Shown here: positions 26,993 to 35,241 of the stretch, one piece after another
Numbering within the stretch: the stretch's first letter is position 1
Layout of the letters: every line of letters starts with the position of its first letter
NCBI RefSeq assembly: GCF_052119425.1
Contig: NZ_JBQKFH010000005.1
Location: forward strand, 1 to 64,000
Direction of reading: 5' to 3'
DNA from: Enterococcus_E cecorum_C
Lineage (GTDB): Bacteria > Bacillota > Bacilli > Lactobacillales > Enterococcaceae
DNA: 64,000 bases
Notes under the pieces: generated by a model
What the model was told of the DNA's origin: nothing
Seen by the model: only the letters and a program-made list of their open reading frames with translations
Databases searched by the model: none
Translations under genes and position numbers: made by a program

Positions 26993-28429
26993 CTAGATAA
27001 TGGCAAGAATCACAAAGTTTAGAATAAACAATGCATTGACTGCCCAAATAACTGGTGAAACTTGGCTTGCTTTGCCTTTTAAGACTTTCGTTAAGGCATA
27101 CATGATAAAGCCAGCTGCGATACCATAAGAGATGCTATAACACAAGCCCATAAAGATTGAAGCAAAGAAAGTTGGAATTGCTTCTTCTAATTCTGTCCAA
27201 TTAATATCTTTAAAGGAAGCCATCATCATAACCCCAACTAAAATCAAAGCAGGAGCAGTTGCCTGACTAGGAACAATTGAAATTAATGGTGAGAAGAAAC
27301 TACTAATTGCAAAAAGAATCGCGACAACCACAGAAGTTAAACCTGTACGTCCACCCGCACCAATACCAGCAGCTGATTCAACATAAGTAGTCGTATTAGA
27401 AGTACCGAATACCGCACCTACACTTGTCGCAATCGCATCAGCAAATAACGCACGATCTAGACGCGTATTTAACCCACGACCATTGTCTAATGAATCTTCA
27501 TCTGCTTTAGAGAAGATACCCGTACGACGACCAGTACCGATAAATGTACCAATTGTATCAAAAGTATCAGATAAACTGAAAGCTAAAATTGTCATAATCA
27601 CTTGCGGAATTTTATGAGATTCACTAAATAAAGATTGCATCCCTTCTGGACCAAAAGCAGCACCAAAAGTTGTACCTAATTGTTTGAATGAGTTAGCCAA
27701 TGAATTCGTGTGCCAATCAATCGCACCTAAATCAACAACACCCATTAAAATACCAATAATTGTAGTACCTAAAATCCCAATGATAATTGCGCCACGTACA
27801 TTTAAGACCACTAAAATCGTCATTAAAAATAGACCAATTAAAGCTAAAAGTACAGGTGCATTATTGAAGTTTGCTAATGCAGGAACGATGCCACCATTCA
27901 TTGAAACACTGGCCACTTTACCTTTTTCAACGATCGCATTAGTAATTGTTGCACCATCAGCACTAAAGCTTAATAAATTCGCATTTTTAATCCCAACATA
28001 AGCGACAAAAATACCAATCCCACCACTGATAGCGTGTTGCATACTTTCAGGAATTGCATGAATAATCATTTTGCGAATACGCGTCACAGTAATAAAGATA
28101 TTGATTAAACCACAGATAAACACCATCGCTAAAGCTTGTTGCCATGAATACCCCAAGCCAAATACTACAGTAAAGGTAAAGAAAGCATTCAACCCCATAC
28201 CTGGCGCTTGCGCATAGGGTACATTGGCAAATAATCCCATGACTAAAGTACCAATTACTGAAGCAATAATCGTTGATAAAAAGACCGCTTGAAACGGCAT
28301 GCCAGATTGAGATAAAATATTTGGATTAACGAACAATATGTAACTCATTGCAAAGAATGTTGTTAATCCAGCTAAAATTTCTGTAGAGACAGTTGTTTTA
28401 TTTTCCTTCAATTTGAAAAATTTTTCCAT
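26993..28429 (-). CDS. NCS2-family purine permease (PbuG/PbuO-like)
   Basis: 478-aa membrane protein with about 12-14 TM segments of the AzgA/PbuG branch of nucleobase transporters (hypoxanthine, guanine or adenine uptake with H+). Typical pieces: EILAGLTTFFAMSYILFVNP at the start, APGMGLNAFFTFTVV, the DTFDTIGTFIGTGRRTG segment and ESAAGIGAGGRTGLTS. Substrate preference within purines cannot be read. Regulation by PurR is suggested by PurBox-like sites in its promoter. No purine riboswitch is seen in the leader. Confidence 0.92.
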   Translation of the reverse strand: MEKFFKLKENKTTVSTEILAGLTTFFAMSYILFVNPNILSQSGMPFQAVFLSTIIASVIGTLVMGLFANVPYAQAPGMGLNAFFTFTVVFGLGYSWQQALAMVFICGLINIFITVTRIRKMIIHAIPESMQHAISGGIGIFVAYVGIKNANLLSFSADGATITNAIVEKGKVASVSMNGGIVPALANFNNAPVLLALIGLFLMTILVVLNVRGAIIIGILGTTIIGILMGVVDLGAIDWHTNSLANSFKQLGTTFGAAFGPEGMQSLFSESHKIPQVIMTILAFSLSDTFDTIGTFIGTGRRTGIFSKADEDSLDNGRGLNTRLDRALFADAIATSVGAVFGTSNTTTYVESAAGIGAGGRTGLTSVVVAILFAISSFFSPLISIVPSQATAPALILVGVMMMASFKDINWTELEEAIPTFFASIFMGLCYSISYGIAAGFIMYALTKVLKGKASQVSPVIWAVNALFILNFVILAII

Positions 28430-28461
28430 TTTAATAAGTCCACTCCTCAGATATTCTGATA

Positions 28462-28542
28462 TATTCCGAAAAAATCGATTTTAAATGTACGTTTTTTTCA
28501 GACTACACAAGGTAGTATAGTCGAGTAATTTTCGGATTTCAA
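28462..28542 (-). promoter_or_regulatory. Permease promoter with PurBox-like sites
   Basis: Minus strand TTGAAA (28537-28542), 17-nt spacer, TATACT (28514-28519). A PurBox-like 13-mer AAATCCGAAAATT (complement of 28527-28539; family consensus AWWWCCGAACWWT, 12 of 13 fit) overlaps the -35 and spacer. A weaker copy, TATTCCGAAAAAA, lies downstream on the plus strand (28462-28474). The overlap with the core promoter would suit repression. Confidence 0.6.
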
Positions 28543-28671
28543 CAGAAAAAGAATAAAAAGCTTTAAAAATCTTTTAAATGTTCGTGTTTTGCAACATTCA
28601 CCTCTCAACAACTAGAAATTATCTATTTCCTTATTGACTTTTTTATAAAAAACAGTCAAAATATAACTTAC

Positions 28672-28758
28672 GGAGAGTTGGCAGAGTGGTAATGCACTGG
28701 ACTCGAAATCCAGCGAGCCGAATTTTTCGGTGCACGGGTTCAAATCCCGTACTCTCCT
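28672..28758 (+). tRNA. tRNA-Ser (anticodon CGA)
   Basis: Cloverleaf can be folded by eye: acceptor GGAGAGT / ACTCTCC, D-arm GCA..TGC, anticodon arm CTGGA-CTCGAAA-TCCAG with CGA, long variable arm with CCGAA / TTCGG stem as in class II tRNAs, and T-arm ACGGG-TTCAAAT-CCCGT. CCA is not encoded. The discriminator base appears to be T rather than the usual G for serine tRNAs. Confidence 0.95.
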
Positions 28759-28928
28759 TTTCGCAACTGCAGCTTTGTAGTTGCTTTTTTTGTTCACTTT
28801 TCTTGTAATCAGGACAGATCTCTGACTTGTTTTACCCAACATATTGTGGTATGATTTTTCATGTTGTCAATATATTGTAGTTTAGTAGAAGAATGATAAT
28901 TGCTGAACTTTAAGGAGTTTTGTTATAA

Positions 28929-29588
28929 ATGAAAGGAGCTAACCAAGCTGTGATAGTACTTGCAGGTATGATTGGTGCCGGAAAAACCAAATACACTGAA
29001 ATGATTGCGAATGAATTAGGCAGTTTACCTTTTTATGAAAGTGTCGATGATAATCGCATTTTAGAAATGTTTTATAAAGATCCGAAGCGTTGGGCTTTTG
29101 CATTACAAATTCACTTTTTAAATACCCGCTTTAAGAGCATTAAAGAAGCTTTGAAACATCAACACAATGTTTTAGACCGTTCTATTTATGAAGATGCTTT
29201 ATTTACCCAAATCAATTTTGAAAATGGCAATATGTCTGAAGCTGAAATGGATACTTATCTTTCTCTTTTAGATAATATGATGGAAGAGTTAGACGGTATG
29301 CCTAAAAAAGCACCAGACTTATTAGTATATTTACAAGGACCACTTGATATTCACTTACAACGTATCAAAAAACGTGGTCGCGAATATGAACAAGTAGATG
29401 AAAATGAAGAAAATGACGAACTATTAGCTTATTATAAACATCTACATTCACGCTATGATGATTGGTATAACGCTTATGATAAGAGTAAAAAAATTGCGAT
29501 TCCAATTACCAAATATGATATTGAAATCCCCGAGCATAAAGAAGCTGTAATGGCAATTATCAAAAATGCTATAAATGAAATGAATTAA
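28929..29588 (+). CDS. Deoxynucleoside kinase (dGK/dAK family)
   Basis: 219-aa cytosolic kinase that phosphorylates deoxyadenosine or deoxyguanosine for salvage. P-loop GMIGAGKT at 13-20, substrate E/R region with ESVDDN, the LDRSIYED motif (DRS), and the lid RIKKRGREYEQ. AAGGAG precedes the ATG. Lactic acid bacteria often carry two such genes; only one is present here and the base preference cannot be read. Confidence 0.9.
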   Translation: MKGANQAVIVLAGMIGAGKTKYTEMIANELGSLPFYESVDDNRILEMFYKDPKRWAFALQIHFLNTRFKSIKEALKHQHNVLDRSIYEDALFTQINFENGNMSEAEMDTYLSLLDNMMEELDGMPKKAPDLLVYLQGPLDIHLQRIKKRGREYEQVDENEENDELLAYYKHLHSRYDDWYNAYDKSKKIAIPITKYDIEIPEHKEAVMAIIKNAINEMN

Positions 29589-29589
29589 C

Positions 29590-29629
29590 AAAAGAGCACA
29601 GAATCCTCCAAAATTCTGTGCTTCTTTTG
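29590..29629. terminator. Bidirectional terminator
   Basis: Arms AGCACAGAAT (29595-29604) and ATTCTGTGCT (29613-29622) flanked by A-rich and T-rich tracts, between two converging genes. Confidence 0.8.
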
Positions 29630-30430
29630 TTATAAACTTAAATACTTTTCTAAGTAGCGTGCTAGACCATCTTCATCATTCGTATATTCAGTCATATCGT
29701 TCGCGACTTTTTTCGCTTGCTCAGAACCATTCTTCATGACCACACCACGACCTGCGAATTCGAGCATTTCCACATCATTGTATTCATCGCCAAATGCCAT
29801 AATATTTTTTGGCTTAAATCCTAAATCATCCGCAATTAGTGCAAGACCAGTTGCTTTGTGTACTCCCTTAGGGGTCATTTCCAGCATATTATGTGGTCCA
29901 CCCCACGTTTTAGTCGCAACATCAGGATAAGAACGATTTAATACCTCAGCGACACTGTCTAAGGTTTCTGGGCGTGTTTTAATTAATAATGAAGTCGGAT
30001 TTTCTTTTAAATTCTCTAATAGATTATCATTCGTTACCTTAGTTGAACCGAAAAAGGTAGGATCAACACCGTCTAACTGGCTAACAAAAAAATGACGACG
30101 ATCTTCTGCGGCTACAAATTCAATCCCTAGTGCTTCTTTTTTAGCCTTTAAGTCAAAAGCAATAGCACGATCGATAAAATATTCGGTTTCTTTTTCCCAA
30201 TATTTAAAAGGCTTATGCGTTAATGAGCCGTTAAAATTAACCATAGCAGAATCCAGTTTTAGTTGACGATAAAATTGTTCACTCATTCTAAAAGGACGAC
30301 CCGTTGCAATCACTACAGTATGCCCTTGTTGCTGAGCCTTAATTAAGGTCGCTTGCGTTTTTGGAGTAATCAGTGATTGCGCGTTTAATGTCGTACCATC
30401 TAAATCTATCGCGATTAATTTCTTTTCCAT
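29630..30430 (-). CDS. HAD-superfamily sugar-phosphate phosphatase, Cof/YidA type
   Basis: 266-aa cytosolic hydrolase of the Cof (IIB cap) subfamily. Motif I DLDGTTL (nucleophile D9, acid D11), motif II VIATGRP, a Lys in the cap/core hinge (GVHKATGLA) and motif IV FGDEYNDVEML. Family members remove phosphate from sugar phosphates or FMN/PLP; the true substrate is unknown. Good ribosome site AAGGAGA. Single-gene unit. Confidence 0.88.
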   Translation of the reverse strand: MEKKLIAIDLDGTTLNAQSLITPKTQATLIKAQQQGHTVVIATGRPFRMSEQFYRQLKLDSAMVNFNGSLTHKPFKYWEKETEYFIDRAIAFDLKAKKEALGIEFVAAEDRRHFFVSQLDGVDPTFFGSTKVTNDNLLENLKENPTSLLIKTRPETLDSVAEVLNRSYPDVATKTWGGPHNMLEMTPKGVHKATGLALIADDLGFKPKNIMAFGDEYNDVEMLEFAGRGVVMKNGSEQAKKVANDMTEYTNDEDGLARYLEKYLSL

Positions 30431-30493
30431 ATATTTCTCCTTCCTTAAAATCTTTCTCTATAGTCTAACACATTTCTGGAAGAAGAAACAAGT

Positions 30494-30525
30494 AAAACCT
30501 CAATAGTCGCTACTACTGAGGTTTT
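30494..30525 (-). terminator. Terminator of the TetR gene
   Basis: AAAACCTCA (30494-30502) pairs with TGAGGTTTT (30517-30525). Confidence 0.7.
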
Positions 30526-30529
30526 ATCT

Positions 30530-31099
30530 TTATTGTCGAATTAAATCTAATTTTTGACCTTTGGCGATATCATCAATCATTTTCTTACACATATTCACGA
30601 AATCATCATGCGTTAAATGAATAATTCCAGCATTTTGTAAGGAAATAATACCACTAACCGCAATTAATGTTTCCAAATGATAATTTCTAAATTCTTCATC
30701 ACTTAAATGTTTGAAACGGTCATCTTTAAAGACTTGTTCGCGATAATAGTTTTCAGACTTAGCGAATAAGTAATCACCGCCACCATTATTATCTACCCAA
30801 CAAGCTTTGTATAAGGTAGGTTTCTTTAAGGCTAACTCAATAAAATGAACAGGGGAGTCCACAATAATATCTCCTGTTATTGGTTTGGTTAGACTAATTC
30901 GTTCAATATCATGCCAAACTTTATCCAAAACTTGTGTCTTCAAATCTTTCATATTTTTGAACTGCAAATAAATAGGTTGTGTTGAAATTCCCAATTCTTG
31001 TGCGACATTTCTAGCAGTGAACTTATCAAATCCTTCACGTGCCACAATATTATACCCTGCTTTTACAATTTGTTCTCTTGTGTAAATTTTATACCTCAT
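30530..31099 (-). CDS. TetR/AcrR-family regulator
   Basis: 189-aa repressor-like protein. N-terminal HTH at about 8-55: TREQIVKAGYNIVAREGFDK, ARNVAQELGISTQPIYLQF. The C-terminal ligand domain (60-185) is of unknown specificity and contains several Cys/His. It is divergent from a ThrE-type exporter gene, so control of that gene and of itself is likely. Starts at ATG after GGGGGAG. Confidence 0.85.
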   Translation of the reverse strand: MRYKIYTREQIVKAGYNIVAREGFDKFTARNVAQELGISTQPIYLQFKNMKDLKTQVLDKVWHDIERISLTKPITGDIIVDSPVHFIELALKKPTLYKACWVDNNGGGDYLFAKSENYYREQVFKDDRFKHLSDEEFRNYHLETLIAVSGIISLQNAGIIHLTHDDFVNMCKKMIDDIAKGQKLDLIRQ

Positions 31100-31177
31100 T
31101 CAAATCTCCCCCAAATTCTATCTATCTCTATTTTACTCAAAATATGTAAATTAGGCAAAAAAATATTCGTCAAAAAT

Positions 31178-31208
31178 GTTATCATACTAGGCAAAAAACG
31201 TTATCATA
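31178..31208. promoter_or_regulatory. Direct repeats between the TetR and exporter genes
   Basis: GTTATCATA occurs at 31178-31186 and 31200-31208, i.e. 22 bp apart (two helical turns), each preceded by an A-rich run and a GGCAAAAAA-type segment. Candidate binding site for the TetR protein or the divergent promoters. This is an inference from repetition only. Confidence 0.4.
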
Positions 31209-31322
31209 GTTCCATCAAAATATAAACTTTTCAAAATCATAAATTAAAATTTTTTGCCTTTTTCAAAAATTTAGCTAAAATAAAAAATATCCCAACTTAT
31301 ATGCTTTTGAGGTGATTATCCC

Positions 31323-32099
31323 TTGTTCAATAATATCCAATCAGAAAATGTAAAAGCCACAATACTTAAAACCGCCTTATTAGCTGGTAAAATTATGATG
31401 GAAAATGGTTCTGAAGTTTATCGCGTAGAAGATACAATGAAACGAATTGCACAAAACGCCGGGGAAATGGATGTGAGTTGTTACGTTACAGCTACAGGAA
31501 TTTTCATCGGTCTTGAGAATCAGCAAAAAGTCATGATTGCCAGTGTCGAAGCGCGTACCATCAATTTAGAAAAAGTGGTTGCTGTCAACGAGATGTCTAG
31601 GCAGTTTGCAGATAAAAAAATCAATCTTCATGAACTGGCAGAAAAACTCGAACAAATCGATCAAAAAGTACCTACCTTTCCACTTTGGCTAGAAATTTTA
31701 GCAGCCGGAATGATTAGTGCTGGCGCGATGTATCTCTTTGGCGGGGTAATGTCTGACTTTTTGATTACTTTTTTAATCGGCTCACTTGGGTTTATTATTA
31801 GCGTTGTCTGCAAATCGCTGATAAAACTGAACTACTTTGATTTGTTCATCGCCAGTTTTTGTATTGGTATTATGAGCATCGTCGCTGTAAAATACCATTT
31901 CGCCAGTCAAATCGATCCCATTATTATTGGTTCAATTATGCCCTTTGTACCTGGCGTAGCAATTACCAATGCTGTTCGTGATATTTTAGCGGGACATTTA
32001 ATTAGCGGGACAGCTCGAGCAACAGAAGCATTGATTGTCGCAGCTACCATTTGCGCCGGTATTGCAACGGTCTTCAACTGGTTAGGAGGATGGCTATGA
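31323..32099 (+). CDS. ThrE-type exporter subunit, large (DUF1212)
   Basis: 258-aa protein. Residues 1-115 form the conserved cytoplasmic N-terminal domain (ALLAGKIMMENGSEVYRVEDT, then YVTATGIFIG), followed by about five TM segments (120-255). ThrE-family proteins export threonine and serine; in many Firmicutes the protein is split into two subunits, as here. Starts at TTG behind GAGGTGATT. Four-base overlap with the second subunit gene. Confidence 0.88.
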   Translation: MFNNIQSENVKATILKTALLAGKIMMENGSEVYRVEDTMKRIAQNAGEMDVSCYVTATGIFIGLENQQKVMIASVEARTINLEKVVAVNEMSRQFADKKINLHELAEKLEQIDQKVPTFPLWLEILAAGMISAGAMYLFGGVMSDFLITFLIGSLGFIISVVCKSLIKLNYFDLFIASFCIGIMSIVAVKYHFASQIDPIIIGSIMPFVPGVAITNAVRDILAGHLISGTARATEALIVAATICAGIATVFNWLGGWL

Positions 32100-32554
32100 G
32101 CGAGTGGATGATTCATATTGTTTTTAGCTTTTTGAGTACAATTGGCTTTGGTATCATCACAAATATCCCTAGAAGAGCATTTGTCGCAGCTGGTTTTACT
32201 GGAGTATGCGGTTGGCTAGTCTTTTGGCAGTTAAAAATGCATCATATGTCCTTAGGTGGCGCCAATTTTTGGGCAGCCTTTCTGATTGGAATCTTAAGTA
32301 TCTATTTTTCACGTAAACAAAAAATGCCGGTCATTATCTTTCATATACCAAGCCTATTTTTGCTCGTGCCTGGTGGCCCAGCTTATTTAGCTATTCGTCT
32401 ATTTATTAGCGGTAATACTACAGCAGCTTTTACCCAAATAAGTATCGTGACTATCACTGCGGCTAGTATTGCTGGTGCCTTTATGATGAGTAATTTAGTA
32501 GAAAGAATTGTTTTAAAGATATCAAATTTACAAAAAAAGCGTAAAAATTTATAA
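32096..32554 (+). CDS. ThrE-type exporter subunit, small (DUF3815)
   Basis: 152-aa protein with about five TM segments, the partner of the preceding gene (ThrE_2 domain). Seen: FLSTIGFGIITNIPRRAFVAAGFTGVCGW-like start and the VPGGPAYLAIR motif. The ATG at 32096 is chosen because TAGGAGG lies 7 nt upstream and the start overlaps the previous stop (ATGA); an upstream in-frame start at 32051 would lie inside the partner gene. Confidence 0.87.
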   Translation: MSEWMIHIVFSFLSTIGFGIITNIPRRAFVAAGFTGVCGWLVFWQLKMHHMSLGGANFWAAFLIGILSIYFSRKQKMPVIIFHIPSLFLLVPGGPAYLAIRLFISGNTTAAFTQISIVTITAASIAGAFMMSNLVERIVLKISNLQKKRKNL

Positions 32555-32633
32555 AATCAGTCTAAAGTGGTATTCTCAAATATGTAAAAAACAGCTATAA
32601 TAGCGATAGATAATTTGGAAAAGGAGATTCTCT

Positions 32634-33230
32634 ATGAACATTGAACTATCCCGTAAAATCGTTAGCTTCATCTCATTTTGTGGCTTAGTTGCAACGATTA
32701 TTGTCACGATTTATTTTTATCGCTTAGGACTATTTAAAGATATTCATTCCTTGCGACTGTACATAGAGAATGCCGCAATCTTTGGTCCATTTATCTTTAT
32801 CCTTTTACAAATCATTCAAGTAGTTGTGCCGATTATTCCTGGTGGGATATCTACCGCTGCTGGTGTAGTCATATTTGGTCCTTTTTGGGGATTCGTTTAT
32901 AATTATGTTGGTATTTGTATCGGATCTGTCATTGTTTTCCTACTTGCTAGAAAATATGGTAAACCATTCATTTTAAGTATGATTAGTGAAAAGACCTTTA
33001 ACAAATATACGCATTGGCTAGATAATCAAAAGAGATTTGATCGCTTATTTTCTTTAGCCATTCTATTACCGGTTGCTCCTGATGATGCCTTATGTATGAT
33101 TGCTGGGCTCACAGAAATCAGCCTTAAGAAATTCACTTGGATTATCTTATTATGCAAACCAGCAACGATTCTAGCTTACAGTATGGCCTTAATTTACGGG
33201 GCGAACTGGCTAACCAATTTATTAAGTTAA
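32634..33230 (+). CDS. TVP38/TMEM64 (DedA-like) membrane protein
   Basis: 198-aa protein with about five TM segments and the SNARE-associated/VTT domain pattern: IIQVVVPIIPGGISTAAGVVIFG then G-Y-G-GS-F-LARKYGKPF, and LPVAPDDALCMIAGLT. The family works in lipid scramblase or flippase roles in membranes. Aspartates in PDD are conserved in the branch. AAGGAG precedes the ATG. Single-gene unit with terminator. Confidence 0.87.
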   Translation: MNIELSRKIVSFISFCGLVATIIVTIYFYRLGLFKDIHSLRLYIENAAIFGPFIFILLQIIQVVVPIIPGGISTAAGVVIFGPFWGFVYNYVGICIGSVIVFLLARKYGKPFILSMISEKTFNKYTHWLDNQKRFDRLFSLAILLPVAPDDALCMIAGLTEISLKKFTWIILLCKPATILAYSMALIYGANWLTNLLS

Positions 33231-33231
33231 G

Positions 33232-33275
33232 AAAACACGACTACCCCATTTATTTTGTGGTAGTCGTTTTATTTT
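33232..33275 (+). terminator. Terminator of the TVP38 gene
   Basis: Stem AAAACACGACTACC with GGTAGTCGTTTT (33259-33270). Confidence 0.8.
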
Positions 33276-33385
33276 ATGCTTAAATTTAGATAACGAATTC
33301 AAAATATTTGCCAGAATTTACTACTTGTGCTATAATGAACAATGTAAAGGGGTTACAATATTAAATAATTAAAGGAGGTCGTATT

Positions 33386-33535
33386 ATGACTTACAAAAAC
33401 ACAAATCTTGTTTATCGAATTGCTTTTGACACAACACAAAATGTCTTTATCGCAATTGATGCTAACAACGAAAACAACTGTGCCTATGGTGTAACAATTG
33501 AACAAGCAGTGGCAAACCTTGTTGCAAACAAATAA
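33386..33535 (+). CDS. Small protein of 49 aa, function unknown
   Basis: Translation gives MTYKNTNLVYRIAFDTTQNV at the start and a soluble, mildly acidic protein with no TM segment or Cys pair (one Cys at NNCAYG). AAAGGAGG lies 5 nt before the ATG and a terminator follows at 33582, so it is very likely expressed. I do not recognise a family. A nine-codon frame (33551-33580) lies between it and the terminator. Confidence 0.7.
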   Translation: MTYKNTNLVYRIAFDTTQNVFIAIDANNENNCAYGVTIEQAVANLVANK

Positions 33536-33550
33536 AGAAAGGAAAACATC

Positions 33551-33580
33551 ATGCCCACAAATCCAAACAACCTACTTTAA
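33551..33580 (+). CDS. Possible nine-residue peptide MPTNPNNLL
   Basis: ATG at 33551 is preceded by AAAGGAAAA at good distance, and the frame ends after nine codons just before the terminator. It shares the transcript of the 49-aa gene. No known signalling peptide match; could simply be chance. Confidence 0.2.
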   Translation: MPTNPNNLL

Positions 33581-33581
33581 G

Positions 33582-33619
33582 AATCATCTTTAGTTCTCAC
33601 GCTAAGGATGATTTTTTTT
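33582..33619 (+). terminator. Terminator of the 49-aa gene
   Basis: AATCATCTTTAG pairs with CTAAGGATGATT, then T-tract. Confidence 0.8.
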
Positions 33620-33631
33620 AGCCTTAAATAG

Positions 33632-33670
33632 CAAAAAAAGACTTAACCCTCGATTAGAGAGCTAAGCCTT
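33632..33670 (-). terminator. Terminator of pgi
   Basis: Minus strand AAGGCTTAGCTCTC pairs with GAGGGTTAAGTCTT, then T7. Confidence 0.7.
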
Positions 33671-33682
33671 AAAATTTTGAAA

Positions 33683-35029
33683 TTATAGACGTTCATTTAA
33701 TTCTTTCGCTAATTCTTCAAAACCTGGTTTACCTAATAAAGCAAACATGTTTTTCTTGTAAGCTTCAACACCTGGTTGGTCAAATGGGTTAACCCCGTTT
33801 AAGTAACCAGACATACCTACAGCAATTTCAAAGAAGTAAATGACATAACCTAATGTATAAGCATCCATTTCAGGTAATTTCACTAACATATTTGGTACAT
33901 TACCATCTGTATGTGCTAATAAAGTACCTTCGAAAGCTTTTGTATTTACAAAATCAACTTCTTTACCTTGTAAGTAACCTAAACCATCTAAATCATCTTC
34001 TTGGGTAGGAATGACAACAGATTTACGAGGTTTTTCAACTTTCACAACTGTTTCAAAAATATTTCTTACACCGTCTTGGATTGTTTGACCAACAGAGTGT
34101 AAGTCAGTTGAGAAGTTAGCACTTGAAGGATAGATACCTTTTTGATCTTTACCTTCAGATTCACCATATAATTGTTTCCACCATTCAGAGAAGTATTGCA
34201 TTCCTGGTTCGTAGTTAACTAAAATTTCGATTGCTTTACCTTTACGATATAAAATATTACGTAAAGCTGCATATTGATAAGCTTCATTTTCTTCTAAGCT
34301 ATCAGATGAGTAAGCGACTTGTGCATCAGCCGCACCTTTCATTAAAGCATCGATATCAGCACCACTTACAGCAATTGGTAATAAACCAACTGGCGTTAAT
34401 ACAGTGAAACGTCCACCAACATCATCTGGAATGACAAATGTTTGCCAGCCTTCTGCATCAGCTTCAACTTTTACAGCACCGCGTGCACGGTCAGTGGTTG
34501 CATAGATACGTTTGTTTGCTTCTTCACGTCCATATTTTTTAATTAATAATTCTTTGAACACACGGAACGCAATTGCAGGTTCAGTAGTTGTACCTGATTT
34601 AGAGATAACGTTCACTGAGAAATCACGGTCGCCAATTAATTCAATTAAATCAGCTAAGTAAGTTGAAGAAATTGAGTTACCAGCAAAGAAGATTTGAGGT
34701 GTTTTACGTCCATCTTTAGGTAATACGTTGTAGAATGAATGATTTAAAAATTCAATTGCTGCACGTGCCCCTAAATAAGAACCACCAATACCAATTACAA
34801 CAAGTACTTCAGAATCTTCTTGGATTTTTTTCGCTGCTGCTTTGATACGCGCAAATTCTTCTTTATCATAGTTTGTTGGTAAATCTAACCAACCAACAAA
34901 GTCGTTACCAGGACCTGTTTTTTCTCTTAAAGCTTTGTCTGCTGCTGTCACTTGTGTTTGCATGTAAGCTAATTCATGTTCACTAACAAATGGAGCTAAT
35001 TTTGAATAATCAAATTTAATGTGAGCCAT
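33683..35029 (-). CDS. pgi: Glucose-6-phosphate isomerase
   Basis: Interconverts glucose 6-phosphate and fructose 6-phosphate at the head of glycolysis. The 448-aa size matches the short Firmicute form. Seen: VVIGIGGSYLGARAAIEFL, VISKSGTTTEPAIAFR (phosphate loop), GGRFTVLTPVGLLP and the catalytic Glu in the QYFSEWWKQLYGESEGK region. AGGAGG precedes the ATG. Downstream of gdhA but with its own terminator between. Confidence 0.97.
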   Translation of the reverse strand: MAHIKFDYSKLAPFVSEHELAYMQTQVTAADKALREKTGPGNDFVGWLDLPTNYDKEEFARIKAAAKKIQEDSEVLVVIGIGGSYLGARAAIEFLNHSFYNVLPKDGRKTPQIFFAGNSISSTYLADLIELIGDRDFSVNVISKSGTTTEPAIAFRVFKELLIKKYGREEANKRIYATTDRARGAVKVEADAEGWQTFVIPDDVGGRFTVLTPVGLLPIAVSGADIDALMKGAADAQVAYSSDSLEENEAYQYAALRNILYRKGKAIEILVNYEPGMQYFSEWWKQLYGESEGKDQKGIYPSSANFSTDLHSVGQTIQDGVRNIFETVVKVEKPRKSVVIPTQEDDLDGLGYLQGKEVDFVNTKAFEGTLLAHTDGNVPNMLVKLPEMDAYTLGYVIYFFEIAVGMSGYLNGVNPFDQPGVEAYKKNMFALLGKPGFEELAKELNERL

Positions 35030-35160
35030 TGTTTTCCTCCTAAAAAAATTCGTCGTTTATACAGTTATTACTTTACGTGTTTTGTTTCAATTTTTCAAGT
35101 AAATTCCCTAAAATTAGTGAAAAAAATCGCGAAATTTAATGAAACCTTCAACGACTTCTA

Positions 35161-35204
35161 AAAAAGGAGCCTTCAACTAGCAAAATGACTAGATTGAAAA
35201 CTCC
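35161..35204 (-). terminator. Terminator of gdhA
   Basis: Minus strand GGAG-TT-TTCAA-CTAG pairs with CTAG-TTGAA-CTCC, then T6. Confidence 0.75.
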
Positions 35205-35241
35205 AGATGTCTATTTTTTCCAGATAAATTGCTTGTATTTC

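Noticed and set aside
28430..28560. Purine riboswitch upstream of the permease gene
   Set aside because: The conserved core of purine riboswitches is not present; PurBox-like sites explain regulation better.
28672..28758. tRNA-Ser as attachment site of the island
   Set aside because: The island ends at about 26.8 kb and a permease gene lies between it and the tRNA; no repeat of the tRNA 3' end was seen at the island edges.
28612..28842. 76-codon minus-strand frame over the tRNA region
   Set aside because: It lies across the antisense of tRNA-Ser and has no ribosome site or family similarity.
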